Assembly: GCF_018917865.1 (NCBI RefSeq) | Contig: NZ_JAHLPM010000001.1 | Location: forward strand, 310,001 to 374,000 | DNA length: 64,000 nt | Origin: Tissierella simiarum | Lineage (GTDB): Bacteria > Bacillota > Clostridia > Tissierellales > Tissierellaceae | Direction: 5' to 3' | Shown: positions 6,556 to 15,051 of the stretch, piece after piece | How the letters are laid out: the number at the start of each line of letters is the position of its first letter | Position numbering within the stretch: position 1 is the first letter of the stretch | The notes under the pieces: generated by a model | Told to the model about the DNA's origin: nothing | The model's input: only the letters and a program-made list of their open reading frames with translations | The model's database searches: none | Program-made: the position numbers and the translations under genes

Positions 6556-7971
6556 TTATCTTCCTACAAGCCCTAATCGATTTATGGTTGTTTCTATTAT
6601 TGTATCCATAGTAGTTATCATTCTTGCTGAGGCAACATATACATGTTGGAATCTTACCATATCTGCCATTTCCTCTTCTTCAGATACTCCAGAAATAGAT
6701 TTTCTCTTTAATTCAGCATTTTGTTGTATTAGTTCTTGAGTACCATATATTCTTTTAGACTGTAAGCTGTCTACAGCTAAACTAGAAAGAATAGATTTTA
6801 TAAAATCATCAGGAGTTCCTTGTGAGTCATCGCCTGTAAAAAATTCTTTGTCTTCTCTTAATTTTATTATAGCTAGAAGATTATTATTATCTTCGGCATC
6901 CCCTGGTGATTTTGAAGCAGCTGCTATATTTTTTAAGTCTTCCATTATTTTATTATCGAGAGTTATAGTTGCTGCTGGGTTATCGCTATCAAACTTAAAG
7001 AAATCTATGCCATTCGTAGTTCCATCAAGCCCATATCCCATTCTGTGCTGTTCATTAAATTTTGTAGCGAATCCTTTAGCAAAGCTATTTAATTTATTTA
7101 TATAATAAGGAATCCCCCTATAATTATTGTCCTTACCGTCACCATTATATAAGTCTATCAAACCTTTTAGTTCTCCAGACTTAAGATTCATAGGACTTCC
7201 ATTTTCCCAGAATACTTTCTCTTCACTGTTTTTATCAAACTTTACTTTATTTACTGTAGTATGATCTACTATGGATATACCACTTACACTAACTGTGTAT
7301 TTACCTTCCGAAGATTCATCTACCCTTACATTAACTATTTTAGATAATTCATCTACTAACAGTTCTCTTCTATCCCTTAAATCATTGGCTTGTTGACCAT
7401 TTATTTCAGCTGAATAAATTTGTCTGTTTAAACTTCCTATTTGAGTAGCTAAATTATTTATATTTTTTACCTTAATCTCCATAGCTTTTTCGGTTTCTTT
7501 CATCATATTTTCAAGTCTTATCGCAGTCTCATTAATATGCTTTGTAAAAGCTAATGCATTTTCTCTAACAGGTTTTCTATAAGAATCATCAGAAGCATCT
7601 TTACTCATTTCATCTAGACTTGTATAGAAATCATCTAGATACTTTCTAAAACTACTATCAGATGGTTCTCCCATTAATTTCTCTATTTCGGTTAAAATAT
7701 TTTTCTTAACTTCCCATTCTCCCATTGGAGCATTTTCATTCCAATATTTAAAATCCACAAAGGAATCTCTTACTCTTTTTATATCGTAAATCTCAGTTCC
7801 AGTACCTAGAAATCCTACTCCAGGTAATTCAAAAGGAGATGTTGCCCTTTGAGATCCTTGTTGTCTGGAATATCCTTTTGTATTGGCATTATCTATATTA
7901 TGATTTGTAATGTATAAGCTTCTTTGACTTGCTAATAAACCTTTTACTGCCGTATTTAATCCAAAAAACAT
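6556..7971 (-). CDS. flgK: Flagellar hook-associated protein FlgK (HAP1), canonical copy
   Basis: 471 residues. N-terminus MFFGLNTAVKGLLASQRSLY with the family motif ANTKGYSRQ, and C-terminus ISGVSEEEEMADMVRFQ...TINRLGLVGR. It joins the hook to FlgL. The paralogous FlgK-like protein 8002-9435 lies 30 bases upstream and FlgL 13 bases downstream. Of the two FlgK copies this one keeps the standard ANT-x-GY-x-RQ motif. The ribosome binding site is weak (GAAGGGA, rather distant). Confidence 0.95.
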   Translation of the reverse strand: MFFGLNTAVKGLLASQRSLYITNHNIDNANTKGYSRQQGSQRATSPFELPGVGFLGTGTEIYDIKRVRDSFVDFKYWNENAPMGEWEVKKNILTEIEKLMGEPSDSSFRKYLDDFYTSLDEMSKDASDDSYRKPVRENALAFTKHINETAIRLENMMKETEKAMEIKVKNINNLATQIGSLNRQIYSAEINGQQANDLRDRRELLVDELSKIVNVRVDESSEGKYTVSVSGISIVDHTTVNKVKFDKNSEEKVFWENGSPMNLKSGELKGLIDLYNGDGKDNNYRGIPYYINKLNSFAKGFATKFNEQHRMGYGLDGTTNGIDFFKFDSDNPAATITLDNKIMEDLKNIAAASKSPGDAEDNNNLLAIIKLREDKEFFTGDDSQGTPDDFIKSILSSLAVDSLQSKRIYGTQELIQQNAELKRKSISGVSEEEEMADMVRFQHVYVASARMITTMDTIIETTINRLGLVGR

Positions 7972-8001
7972 ATTATTTTCTCAGTCCCTTCGAAAAAATT
8001 T

Positions 8002-9435
8002 TTATCTTCCTACTAAACCTAATCTATTTACAACGTTCTCTATCATTTCATCTACGGCATTTATAACTCTACTGTTGGCTACATAGGAATGTTGATACTT
8101 AATCATATCTGTCATTTCTTCATCTAAAGATACAGAGGAAATTCCTTTTCTATCTTCATTTATCTGATTGATTAAAAAGGCTTGGGTTTCCGCAGTACCT
8201 CTTGAACTTTCTCTTTCAATACCTAAAACTGCTATTAAATCATTGTAAAATTCATCTATATTCATATCCTTATTTGCTGGATCATCAAAGGGCTTTGATG
8301 GATCAAATTTACCATAAAGAGTTTCCTTTCTTAAATCATGAATGGCTTTTGCAATATCTCCATCACCTTTGTCCAATGTTTTAGATGCTGCAATTTTATT
8401 AAAATCAGATAAAATAGGGTTTACCCTAATATTGGAAGCATTAATACTTCCATCTGCTGGGACAAAGAAATCAATATTAGTATTTCCTTGTAAATCCAAG
8501 CCAGTTCTATGGATATTGTTTATTTCAGTAGCTATAGTTTTAACCAACACATCCAGCCTATTTATATACTCTTTAACAGAACCGTCTCTGACGTCTATAA
8601 GTCCACATAATTCTCCCAATCCATTTAAATCTATTTTATCTTTCGAATCCTTCCAGTATATATTAGCCAACCCTTTCTCATCATTTTCAATACTGATGGA
8701 ATTAAAGTTACTTCCACTGACTAAGTCTTTCCCTTGAAGAGATACTATTGCTTCCCCAAGGTTGTTCTCATAACAAGATATAGGGAGAATTCCTGATAAC
8801 TTATCTAATAGTGCATTTCTTTCATCTCTATAATCATTGGCCTTCATTACATTATTGCTGCTTTCTATTACTTTTATTTTCTTATTTAAACTCGCTATTT
8901 TATCTAAAGTGTTATTGATATCATTAACTGTAGTTACAATTTTCTTATTTAAGTTTTGTTGAATATTATCTAGCTGAGTGCTCATATGATTTACTGTATC
9001 TGTAAACGCTATAGCACTTTCATGAACCAAACCTCTTATAGGTAAACTATCAGCTTCTTTATATAACTCATTCCATTTATCCCAAAAACCGTCCATTATT
9101 TTTTGCAGACCGCTATCGGGTATCTCATTAAATATACTTTCTACGTCTGCAAGAAGTTCAGATTTCGCCTTATGGTATCCAAAAGTCGCCATTTCCCTTC
9201 TAAACTTTATGTCTAAAAACTCATCTCTTATTTGTCTAATCTGCTGTATACTAACTCCTGTTCCTACTTGAAATCTACTATCCATAGAGTTTGTATAGGA
9301 GTTTGAAACATGAATTGCTCCTTGTCTTACATAATTAGAATTGTTTGCATTAGATATATTATGTGAAACAGTTTCTAATGATCTTTTATTAGCTTGTAAT
9401 CCTGATATAGATATATATAATCCTCCAAATCCCAT
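8002..9435 (-). CDS. flgK: Second FlgK paralog (hook-associated protein)
   Basis: 477 residues from the ATG at 9433-9435, which has AGGAAGG at good spacing. A GTG immediately before it overlaps the flgN stop and is an alternative. The N-terminus MGFGGLYISISGLQANKRSLETVSHNISNANNSNYVRQ is the rod/hook-type helix with a diverged ANNSNY motif in place of ANTxGY. The C-terminus ISSVSLDEEMTDMIKYQHSY...VNRLGLVGR closely follows its neighbour, so the pair arose by tandem duplication. It may be a second junction protein or a specialised FlgK. Confidence 0.92.
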   Translation of the reverse strand: MGFGGLYISISGLQANKRSLETVSHNISNANNSNYVRQGAIHVSNSYTNSMDSRFQVGTGVSIQQIRQIRDEFLDIKFRREMATFGYHKAKSELLADVESIFNEIPDSGLQKIMDGFWDKWNELYKEADSLPIRGLVHESAIAFTDTVNHMSTQLDNIQQNLNKKIVTTVNDINNTLDKIASLNKKIKVIESSNNVMKANDYRDERNALLDKLSGILPISCYENNLGEAIVSLQGKDLVSGSNFNSISIENDEKGLANIYWKDSKDKIDLNGLGELCGLIDVRDGSVKEYINRLDVLVKTIATEINNIHRTGLDLQGNTNIDFFVPADGSINASNIRVNPILSDFNKIAASKTLDKGDGDIAKAIHDLRKETLYGKFDPSKPFDDPANKDMNIDEFYNDLIAVLGIERESSRGTAETQAFLINQINEDRKGISSVSLDEEMTDMIKYQHSYVANSRVINAVDEMIENVVNRLGLVGR

Positions 9436-9437
9436 CA

Positions 9438-9908
9438 CTACACCTTCCTATCAAAAATACTATTGCCGCCTAATCCTTTGTTACCTTTACCATAGGTAGT
9501 AGGAGTTTGACTGCTATTGGTAATTAAATTCATATTAAAATCAATCCATTCAAGAGAATCTCTTATTAAATCATTGTTTAGAGCATTTCTTAAATATAGC
9601 TCTTCTAATTCATGACTTAACTTATCTTTTAATTCTACTAAGTCTTCCTTTTCCTCTGGAATCTTTTCTATTACATCGGAAATGGATGTATCTTTTCCTA
9701 CTCCCCAATTATCCAATAGCTTTTCTCTTTCTTCTTCTAAGAAACTTATTTCGTTAATTAAAGTTTCCTCATCCATTGTTGCTTCTTCTAATTTTTGTAT
9801 CCTGTTGTTTATGATTAAATCTGTTTTTTCAAAGGATAGAGTCTTTAGTTTAGCCAAGACTTCTAATTCTTTCTTTAACAATTGTTCCAATTCTTCTTTA
9901 AAGGTCAT
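9438..9908 (-). CDS. flgN: FlgN family export chaperone
   Basis: 156 residues, strongly helical and acidic/basic (MTFKEELEQLLKKELEVLAKLKTLSFEKTDLIINNRIQKLEE), as in FlgN/YvyG chaperones that escort FlgK and FlgL to the export gate. Position between flgM and flgK matches Bacillus subtilis. The stop codon overlaps the region of the flgK start, which suggests translational coupling. Confidence 0.9.
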   Translation of the reverse strand: MTFKEELEQLLKKELEVLAKLKTLSFEKTDLIINNRIQKLEEATMDEETLINEISFLEEEREKLLDNWGVGKDTSISDVIEKIPEEKEDLVELKDKLSHELEELYLRNALNNDLIRDSLEWIDFNMNLITNSSQTPTTYGKGNKGLGGNSIFDRKV

Positions 9909-9924
9909 TTTTTACCACCTACTA

Positions 9925-10209
9925 CTAAATTTTTTGGTCAAAATTAATGCTGTTATATATTTTCTCTGCAATCTTTTTACCATCTATTTCATAGGTTCCT
10001 GATTTTATTTGTTCTTTAATCTTTTCTACTTTTTCCACTCGTATATCTTCTACTTCTTTAACTTTATTAATTGCAAACTGAAAATCCATAGCATTCTCTG
10101 AGATCTTTAGTTCATCAGAACTTTTTCCTGATTTATTTGTTTTTATATTTTTGACTCCCAAGTTTTTGTTATATACTTGAAACACATTATCCATTTTATT
10201 TATTCTCAT
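9925..10209 (-). CDS. flgM: Anti-sigma-D factor FlgM
   Basis: 94 residues from MRINKMDNVFQVYNKN (ATG 10207-10209 behind GTGGGGTG); a longer frame to 10296 runs through the promoter and is unlikely. The C-terminal half, ENAMDFQFAINKVKEV...IKEQIKSGTYEIDGKKIAEKIYNSI, is the sigma-binding FlgM helix region. FlgM holds sigma-D inactive until it is secreted through the finished hook. A sigma-D promoter is directly upstream, giving autoregulation. Confidence 0.95.
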   Translation of the reverse strand: MRINKMDNVFQVYNKNLGVKNIKTNKSGKSSDELKISENAMDFQFAINKVKEVEDIRVEKVEKIKEQIKSGTYEIDGKKIAEKIYNSINFDQKI

Positions 10210-10240
10210 AAAAACACCCCACTTCCCATATTCAATAATA

Positions 10241-10267
10241 TTATCGGTAAAGTAGGGTGATTCTTTA
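10241..10267 (-). promoter_or_regulatory. Sigma-D promoter of flgM-flgN-flgK-flgK-flgL
   Basis: Minus strand TAAA (10264-10267), 15 bases, ACCGATAA (10241-10248). It lies about 30 bases before the flgM start and after the terminator of the preceding gene. Confidence 0.88.
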
Positions 10268-10332
10268 ATCTTTTTTATAATCCATAGGAAAATCATATTT
10301 TTCCTTAATTTAAGTTTTCCGTAATGGATTTC

Positions 10333-10374
10333 AAAAAAGGCTTCCTTAATATGTTAATGCTTCAATAGAAGCCC
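10333..10374 (-). terminator. Terminator of the recD2-comFC-yvyF unit
   Basis: Minus strand GGGCTTC ... GAAGCC followed by TTTTTT, with an internal ATTGAAGCATT arm. It separates the comFC unit from the sigma-D-driven flgM operon. Confidence 0.75.
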
Positions 10375-10377
10375 TTT

Positions 10378-10788
10378 TTATTTATTATATCTATCCGTAA
10401 TTCTTATTTTTTCTTTTGCTCTTCCCACTCCTAAATCTTTAGGATCTTTTGTTCTAGCTACAGCCTGTCTTAACTCTTTTTGAAGACTAATAGTACATTT
10501 GTCACAAAATCTGCCAGTCTTAATAGGGGTACCACATTTTTCACATTCAAGAAGAATATTGTTTTCATCTTTTATTTCTAATCTTCCTTCTTTTAAAAAT
10601 TCAATTATTTTCCTTGTTGAAACCTCTGTTTGTTCTGAAACCTCAGCCACATTAGCTCCAGGATTTTCATATAGATATTCTTTTACTTTCTGAAAATCAC
10701 CCTCATCATTTCTTCTACATTGTATACATAATCTAAAACCATCATAATTATAAATTTTTCCACATCGATTACAATTTCTAACATTCAT
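10378..10788 (-). CDS. YvyF-like zinc-ribbon flagellar operon protein
   Basis: 136 residues from the ATG at 10786-10788 (behind GGTGGTGGA); a GTG start four codons earlier is possible. It carries two paired CxxC zinc-ribbon elements: CNRCGKIYNYDGFRLCIQC at the N-terminus and CEKCGTPIKTGRFCDKC near residues 80-95. Between them is a helical MerR/HTH-like segment (VAEVSEQTEVSTRKIIEFLKEGRL). This matches the YvyF/TIGR03826 family found between comFC and flgM. The function is not established; the family is proposed to regulate flagellar genes. Confidence 0.88.
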   Translation of the reverse strand: MNVRNCNRCGKIYNYDGFRLCIQCRRNDEGDFQKVKEYLYENPGANVAEVSEQTEVSTRKIIEFLKEGRLEIKDENNILLECEKCGTPIKTGRFCDKCTISLQKELRQAVARTKDPKDLGVGRAKEKIRITDRYNK

Positions 10789-10800
10789 TCCTTCCACCAC

Positions 10801-11466
10801 CTAATTTATTTTACTAGACGTAAGGGCTAGTCCTACAACTTCTTTAGCTCCATTATGTAACAATACCTTACTGCACTCTTCCATAGTAGTTCCTGTAGTA
10901 ATAATATCGTCAATAAGCAATATTTTTTTGAATTTAATTTCCTCTTTATCTCTTACTTGAAAGGAACCTTTTAAATTCTTTATTCTATCTAATCTTTGTA
11001 GCTGACTCTGGTCTTTAGTCCATTTAATTTTAATTAAGTTCTTAGAAGATAAAGTGATATTAAGAAATTTTGCTATGTATCTAGCTAAAAGTTCAGATTG
11101 ATTATATCCTCTTAAAGCTTCCTTTCTTCTATGAGAAGGAACGTACATAATTAAATCTATCTCACTACAGAGATTCTTTTGATTTATAGTATTTAACATA
11201 ATTTCACCAAAGGGCTTATACAAATAATTTTTTCCATTAAATTTATATTCCTTTAATTTCTCCCTAATAAATCGATTATAAGCTAAAGAATAGACTACTT
11301 TAGATATATAGTAAGAATCTAAATAAACTTCCTTATTTATAGCTTCTAACTTTTCTTCACACTCCTTACAAATATATGACTTTATAATAGTCGATTTCCC
11401 CTTACAAAATAAACAAATATGCCTTTCAGGAAATAATAATTCGTTAATATCTTTAATAATTCCCAT
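10801..11466 (-). CDS. comFC: ComF family protein (ComFC)
   Basis: 221 residues. An N-terminal zinc ribbon (CLFCKG...CKEC) is followed by a phosphoribosyltransferase-type domain whose PRPP loop is ILLIDDIITTGTTMEEC. ComFC is needed for DNA uptake in naturally competent bacteria and acts in the cytoplasm with the ComFA helicase. Here recD2 lies 11 bases upstream and no comFA is seen. The order comFC-yvyF-flgM matches Bacillus subtilis. Confidence 0.93.
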   Translation of the reverse strand: MGIIKDINELLFPERHICLFCKGKSTIIKSYICKECEEKLEAINKEVYLDSYYISKVVYSLAYNRFIREKLKEYKFNGKNYLYKPFGEIMLNTINQKNLCSEIDLIMYVPSHRRKEALRGYNQSELLARYIAKFLNITLSSKNLIKIKWTKDQSQLQRLDRIKNLKGSFQVRDKEEIKFKKILLIDDIITTGTTMEECSKVLLHNGAKEVVGLALTSSKIN

Positions 11467-11476
11467 TCTTTCACTC

Positions 11477-13696
11477 CTAAAAAATGGCCATAATGTTCCT
11501 TATTTTACTATCAAGGCTAGAATATCTTTTGGTAATTCTATTATTTTTCACCATCATAGAAAGATATCTTTCTTCTCCAACTAATACTACCAATTTTTTA
11601 GCTCTAGTTATTGCAGTATAAAGTAAATTTCTAGTTAATAGCATTGGCGGCCCCCAATATATCGGCATAACTACTACCGGAAATTCACTTCCTTGACTTT
11701 TATGGACTGTTGTTGCATAAGCTAATTTCAATTCATCTAATTGATTATAATCGTATTCTACTTCCTTTTCTTCGTCAAATAGAACTTTTATGATTCTATC
11801 CTCTTCATCAATATCCGTTATAAATCCAAAGTCTCCATTAAATACTCCTTCTCCCGATTCTATTTCTATACCATTCCTAATTAGTTTCCATTCAGTTGTA
11901 TAATTGTTCTTTATCTGCATTACTTTATCTCCAACTCTAAAACAATCGTCTCCCATCTGTTTTTCACTTTTCTCTTTAGCTTTAGGATTTAATACAGCCT
12001 GTAAATGCTTGTTTAAAGAATTGATTCCGACATCGCCTTTCTTCATAGGCGTTAAGACTTGAATATCCTTAACGGGATCTACTCCATAAAAGTTTGGTAG
12101 CCTTTCCTTACATAAATCTAATATTGTATCTACTATTAAGTTGGGTTGAGGTTTAGTCATAAAGTAAAAATCCTTATTCTTTTCGTTTAAATAAGGGGAT
12201 TCTCCTTTATTTATTCTATGGGCATTGACTATAATCATGCTTTCTCCAGCCTGCCTGAAGATTTCATCTAACTCAACTACCTTTACTACTCCTGAATTAA
12301 TAATGTCCTTTAAAACATTGCCTGGTCCAACAGAAGGAAGCTGGTCTACGTCTCCTACTAATATAAGCCTTGTTCCTGGATTAATAGCTTTAAGTAGGCT
12401 ATTCATAAGTAAAATATCTATCATGGAAGCTTCATCTATTATAATCAAATCTCCTTCTATAGGACTATCTTCATCTTTTCCAAAAGGTATATCTTCTTCC
12501 ATAAAGGAATATTCTAAAAGTCTATGAATAGTCTTTGCCTCCCTACCAGTAGTTTCTGTCATTCTTTTAGCAGCTCTTCCAGTTGGAGCAGCTAAGACTA
12601 CTGAAAGGTTTAAGTCTTCAAAAATTTTAATAATTGCATTAATGGTAGTAGTTTTCCCCGTTCCTGGTCCTCCTGTTACAACTATTAGTCCATTATTTAA
12701 AGATTCTTTTATGGCTAAGACCTGTTTCTTAGCAAAATTAATGCCTTCCTCTTCTTCAATTTTTTGAATCTCCTTTTCCACATCTACATTAAATTCTTCT
12801 AAGTCCACTCTAGAAAGTTCAACTATTTTCTTACTAACATTATTTTCTGCTACATGGAAAGGAGTATAATAGACTAAGGTTTCATCTCCTTCATTGATTA
12901 AGTGAACATTTCCCTTTATTGCTAAGTCTCTTATAGATTCTTCTATTAAAGTATCTTCTATTTGCAGAAGTTTTGAGGTATGAAAGATTAACTCTTCCTT
13001 AGGTACATAACAATGGCCATTACCTGCATGTTCCATTATAATGTATTTAATTCCCGCTTCTATTCTATAAGGTGATTGTATACTTATACCCATTTTTTGA
13101 GCTATTTGGTCTGCAGTTTTAAAGCCTATACCAAATACATCTTCTGACAATCTATAAGGGTTTTCACTAATTATATTAATGGTATCCTTACCATATTTTT
13201 TATATATTCTAATGCCATAGTTAACGGTAATACCAAACTGCTGTAAGAACACCATTATATCTCTTAGTTCTCTCTGCTCTTCATAAGCTTTCACTATTTT
13301 TTCTAGTTTTTTATCCCCTATACCTTCTATTTCTTTAAGTCTTTCTGGGTTATATTGAATAACCTCTAAAGATTCTAATCCAAACTTTTCTACTATTTTT
13401 TTTGCAGTTTTGGGTCCAATATAGGGGATAAGTCCTGAGGATAAATATTTTTCTATTCCCGTTAATGTTGAAGGTACTACTGTGGAGAGACTGGTAAAGT
13501 TAAGTTGTTCTCCATAAGTTGGATGATAAATCCATTCTCCTTCTACTTTTACCTTTTCCTCTAAATTTATAAAAGGAACATAACCTACTATGGTCACTAA
13601 CCCATCAGAAGTATGGAGTTTTGCTACTGTATATCCATTAGTTTCATTTCTAAATTTTATTTCTTCAATTACTCCTTCTAAACTTAGCAATGCCAT
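11477..13696 (-). CDS. recD2: RecD2-type SF1 DNA helicase
   Basis: 739 residues. The N-terminal region carries helix-hairpin-helix repeats (LIPYIGPKTAKKIVEKFG, LKEIEGIGDKKLEKIV, ISENPYRL...GIGFKTADQIA). Then come Walker A VTGGPGTGKTTT, the DEAS motif (LIIIDEASMID), the QLPSVGPG motif, and C-terminal YATTVHKSQGSEF with TAITRAKK. This is RecD2, the RecBC-independent 5'-3' helicase with roles in replication repair. It starts directly behind GTGGAGGA. It sits where comFA, another helicase gene, sits in Bacillus subtilis. Confidence 0.95.
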   Translation of the reverse strand: MALLSLEGVIEEIKFRNETNGYTVAKLHTSDGLVTIVGYVPFINLEEKVKVEGEWIYHPTYGEQLNFTSLSTVVPSTLTGIEKYLSSGLIPYIGPKTAKKIVEKFGLESLEVIQYNPERLKEIEGIGDKKLEKIVKAYEEQRELRDIMVFLQQFGITVNYGIRIYKKYGKDTINIISENPYRLSEDVFGIGFKTADQIAQKMGISIQSPYRIEAGIKYIIMEHAGNGHCYVPKEELIFHTSKLLQIEDTLIEESIRDLAIKGNVHLINEGDETLVYYTPFHVAENNVSKKIVELSRVDLEEFNVDVEKEIQKIEEEEGINFAKKQVLAIKESLNNGLIVVTGGPGTGKTTTINAIIKIFEDLNLSVVLAAPTGRAAKRMTETTGREAKTIHRLLEYSFMEEDIPFGKDEDSPIEGDLIIIDEASMIDILLMNSLLKAINPGTRLILVGDVDQLPSVGPGNVLKDIINSGVVKVVELDEIFRQAGESMIIVNAHRINKGESPYLNEKNKDFYFMTKPQPNLIVDTILDLCKERLPNFYGVDPVKDIQVLTPMKKGDVGINSLNKHLQAVLNPKAKEKSEKQMGDDCFRVGDKVMQIKNNYTTEWKLIRNGIEIESGEGVFNGDFGFITDIDEEDRIIKVLFDEEKEVEYDYNQLDELKLAYATTVHKSQGSEFPVVVMPIYWGPPMLLTRNLLYTAITRAKKLVVLVGEERYLSMMVKNNRITKRYSSLDSKIRNIMAIF

Positions 13697-13737
13697 TCCT
13701 CCACTTATTATAATTAAGCTTATTATATCACACTAGC

Positions 13738-14319
13738 CTATCTTATAGTTTCTTTTATTTCTAAAATTTCTCTTCTAAGTAATGCTATATCTCCCTTGGT
13801 AGCCGGTCTATCGTATTCTGCATAAAAACTATAACCGTCCCTTAAAGTTATAGTTTGTTTGTCTTCATAAAGTTTCTTCACAATATGACCATTATTTATA
13901 TGTTTATTAACTGTTTCAAGGGAATTTAAACATTGAATTTTTTTACCATTGGTTAAATGAATTATTGACATATTGTTTAATTTAGTAGTCTTGTTTATGT
14001 GATTTATATTAACATAACCTATGGCTCCGTCATTTTTATACATGGGTTTTCTTGTCTTTACTGGTATAAATACATTATCCTTATTAAAAGGTATAGGTAC
14101 TAAATTTTTCGAACAAAGTAAATTCCCATAAGTCTTTTTTACTTCCTTTAGATCCATAAAATAATATTTACTAAGCTGATTTAAAACGGATCTAATCCCC
14201 TTTTCTATTTCCCTTTCCCTTCCATTCTTCGTATATATTAATGTGCAATTTCCTTTTAATGTTATGTAGATTGGAAGGAAAGCTAACAATTCTTCTAATA
14301 AGATCTTTTCTATTTCCAT
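13738..14319 (-). CDS. ComK-like transcription regulator
   Basis: 193 residues. The stretch VFIPVKTRKPMYKNDGAIGY, VNINHINKTTKLNNMSIIHL, TNGKKIQC and NSLETVNKHINNGHIVKKLY follows the order and spacing of the competence factor ComK (PF06338), including its conserved strand 'FSNGK' and the helix after it. ComK binds the minor groove at AT-boxes and activates DNA-uptake genes. An N-terminal extension of about 80 residues is less clear. It reads from a strong promoter with a LexA-type box and starts behind AAGGAGGGGA. recD2 and comFC follow downstream. Whether it governs competence here is inference. Confidence 0.65.
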   Translation of the reverse strand: MEIEKILLEELLAFLPIYITLKGNCTLIYTKNGREREIEKGIRSVLNQLSKYYFMDLKEVKKTYGNLLCSKNLVPIPFNKDNVFIPVKTRKPMYKNDGAIGYVNINHINKTTKLNNMSIIHLTNGKKIQCLNSLETVNKHINNGHIVKKLYEDKQTITLRDGYSFYAEYDRPATKGDIALLRREILEIKETIR

Positions 14320-14340
14320 AAAAAATCCCCTCCTTGACTT

Positions 14341-14369
14341 ATTTTAACAGAACTTATGTTCGGTGTCAA
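14341..14369 (-). promoter_or_regulatory. Sigma-A promoter with LexA (SOS) box in the spacer
   Basis: Minus strand TTGACA (14364-14369), 17 bases, TAAAAT (14341-14346). Inside the spacer, GAAC-ATAA-GTTC (14350-14361) matches the Gram-positive LexA box GAAC-N4-GTTC, here CGAACATAAGTTC. A repressor bound there would cover -10 and -35. The predicted transcript starts close to the Shine-Dalgarno of the ComK-like gene. Confidence 0.75.
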
Positions 14370-14381
14370 GAAGGGAATTTT

Positions 14382-14525
14382 TTACTTTATTCCAGCTATT
14401 GTTCTAGATAGTTCATTTATGCTTTCCGTTAGTTGATTTAACTTTCCTTCTATTCTTACCAAAAGATAGATAGAAATTACTATAGGAAAACCTAAATTAG
14501 CTATATGACTATATATTTCATTCAT
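14382..14525 (-). CDS. YvrJ family small protein
   Basis: 47 residues, too short for usual gene calling: MNEIYSHIANLGFPIVIS followed by a hydrophobic stretch and a charged helix (RIEGKLNQLTESINELSR). The GFP-hydrophobic-IYLL pattern is that of the YvrJ family (PF12841). GAAAGGAGAACTAAT precedes the ATG. It is the third gene of a DUF1659-DUF2922-YvrJ trio that recurs in Clostridia. The role is unknown; one membrane-spanning or membrane-associated helix is likely. Confidence 0.85.
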   Translation of the reverse strand: MNEIYSHIANLGFPIVISIYLLVRIEGKLNQLTESINELSRTIAGIK

Positions 14526-14545
14526 ATTAGTTCTCCTTTCAAACT

Positions 14546-14565
14546 AAGGGACCCAAAGGTCCCTT
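14546..14565 (-). terminator. Hairpin between the DUF2922 and YvrJ genes
   Basis: AAGGGACC, loop, GGTCCCTT: an 8-bp perfect stem right after the DUF2922 stop. On the minus strand it is followed by AGTTTG, not a U-run, so it may be an attenuating or mRNA-stabilising hairpin and not a full terminator. Confidence 0.45.
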
Positions 14566-14568
14566 ATA

Positions 14569-14787
14569 TTAAAATTCTAATTCATTTACAGTAGTTGTCA
14601 CTATCTTAGCTCCAATTACTCCTGCTAAATCTCCTTCTGCAGAAGTAAATATATTACTGGCTACTATGGCTTCCATAGCATCCTTAACTTCTTGAGGAGT
14701 TATACCATTTTTAGGTTCATCAATGGCTATTCTAAACTTTTTGCTGCCCATATCTATAAACTCCATTTCTAATCTACTTTTTTCCAT
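14569..14787 (-). CDS. DUF2922 family protein
   Basis: 72 residues: LEMEFIDMGSKKFRIAIDEPKNGITPQEVKDAMEAIVASNIF, ending in KIVTTTVNELEF. This is the DUF2922 pattern, a small beta-alpha protein of unknown function that is almost always found with DUF1659 and YvrJ. Ribosome binding site GGGAGGTG. It is 33 bases downstream of the DUF1659 gene. Confidence 0.87.
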   Translation of the reverse strand: MEKSRLEMEFIDMGSKKFRIAIDEPKNGITPQEVKDAMEAIVASNIFTSAEGDLAGVIGAKIVTTTVNELEF

Positions 14788-14820
14788 CTAATCACCTCCC
14801 TATTAAATAATGAAAATATT

Positions 14821-15042
14821 TTACTCTTCCTTTAATACTACTTCTTCAATCCTTTTAACTTTTAATAAATCCTTACTTTGAAGATTAGCTAAAGCTGTTG
14901 CAGTTTTAAATAACTCTTGGTTTTCTGCTGTTACTTTAACTTTGTTAAAGGTTTTAGATTTAATCTTTTGCTTTCCGTCAACCGTGCCTCCATCTAGTTC
15001 AATCTTCAATGTAGTATTTTCCTTTATTTCTTGAATTGCCAT
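14821..15042 (-). CDS. DUF1659 family protein
   Basis: 73 residues: KIELDGGTVDGKQKIKSKTFNKVKVTAENQELFKTATALANLQ, a DUF1659 signature of unknown function. First gene of the trio with DUF2922 and YvrJ. Its Shine-Dalgarno (AAGGGGGTG) lies in the 3' arm of an inverted repeat at 15052-15079, so translation may depend on opening that hairpin. Confidence 0.87.
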   Translation of the reverse strand: MAIQEIKENTTLKIELDGGTVDGKQKIKSKTFNKVKVTAENQELFKTATALANLQSKDLLKVKRIEEVVLKEE

Positions 15043-15051
15043 CTTATCACC

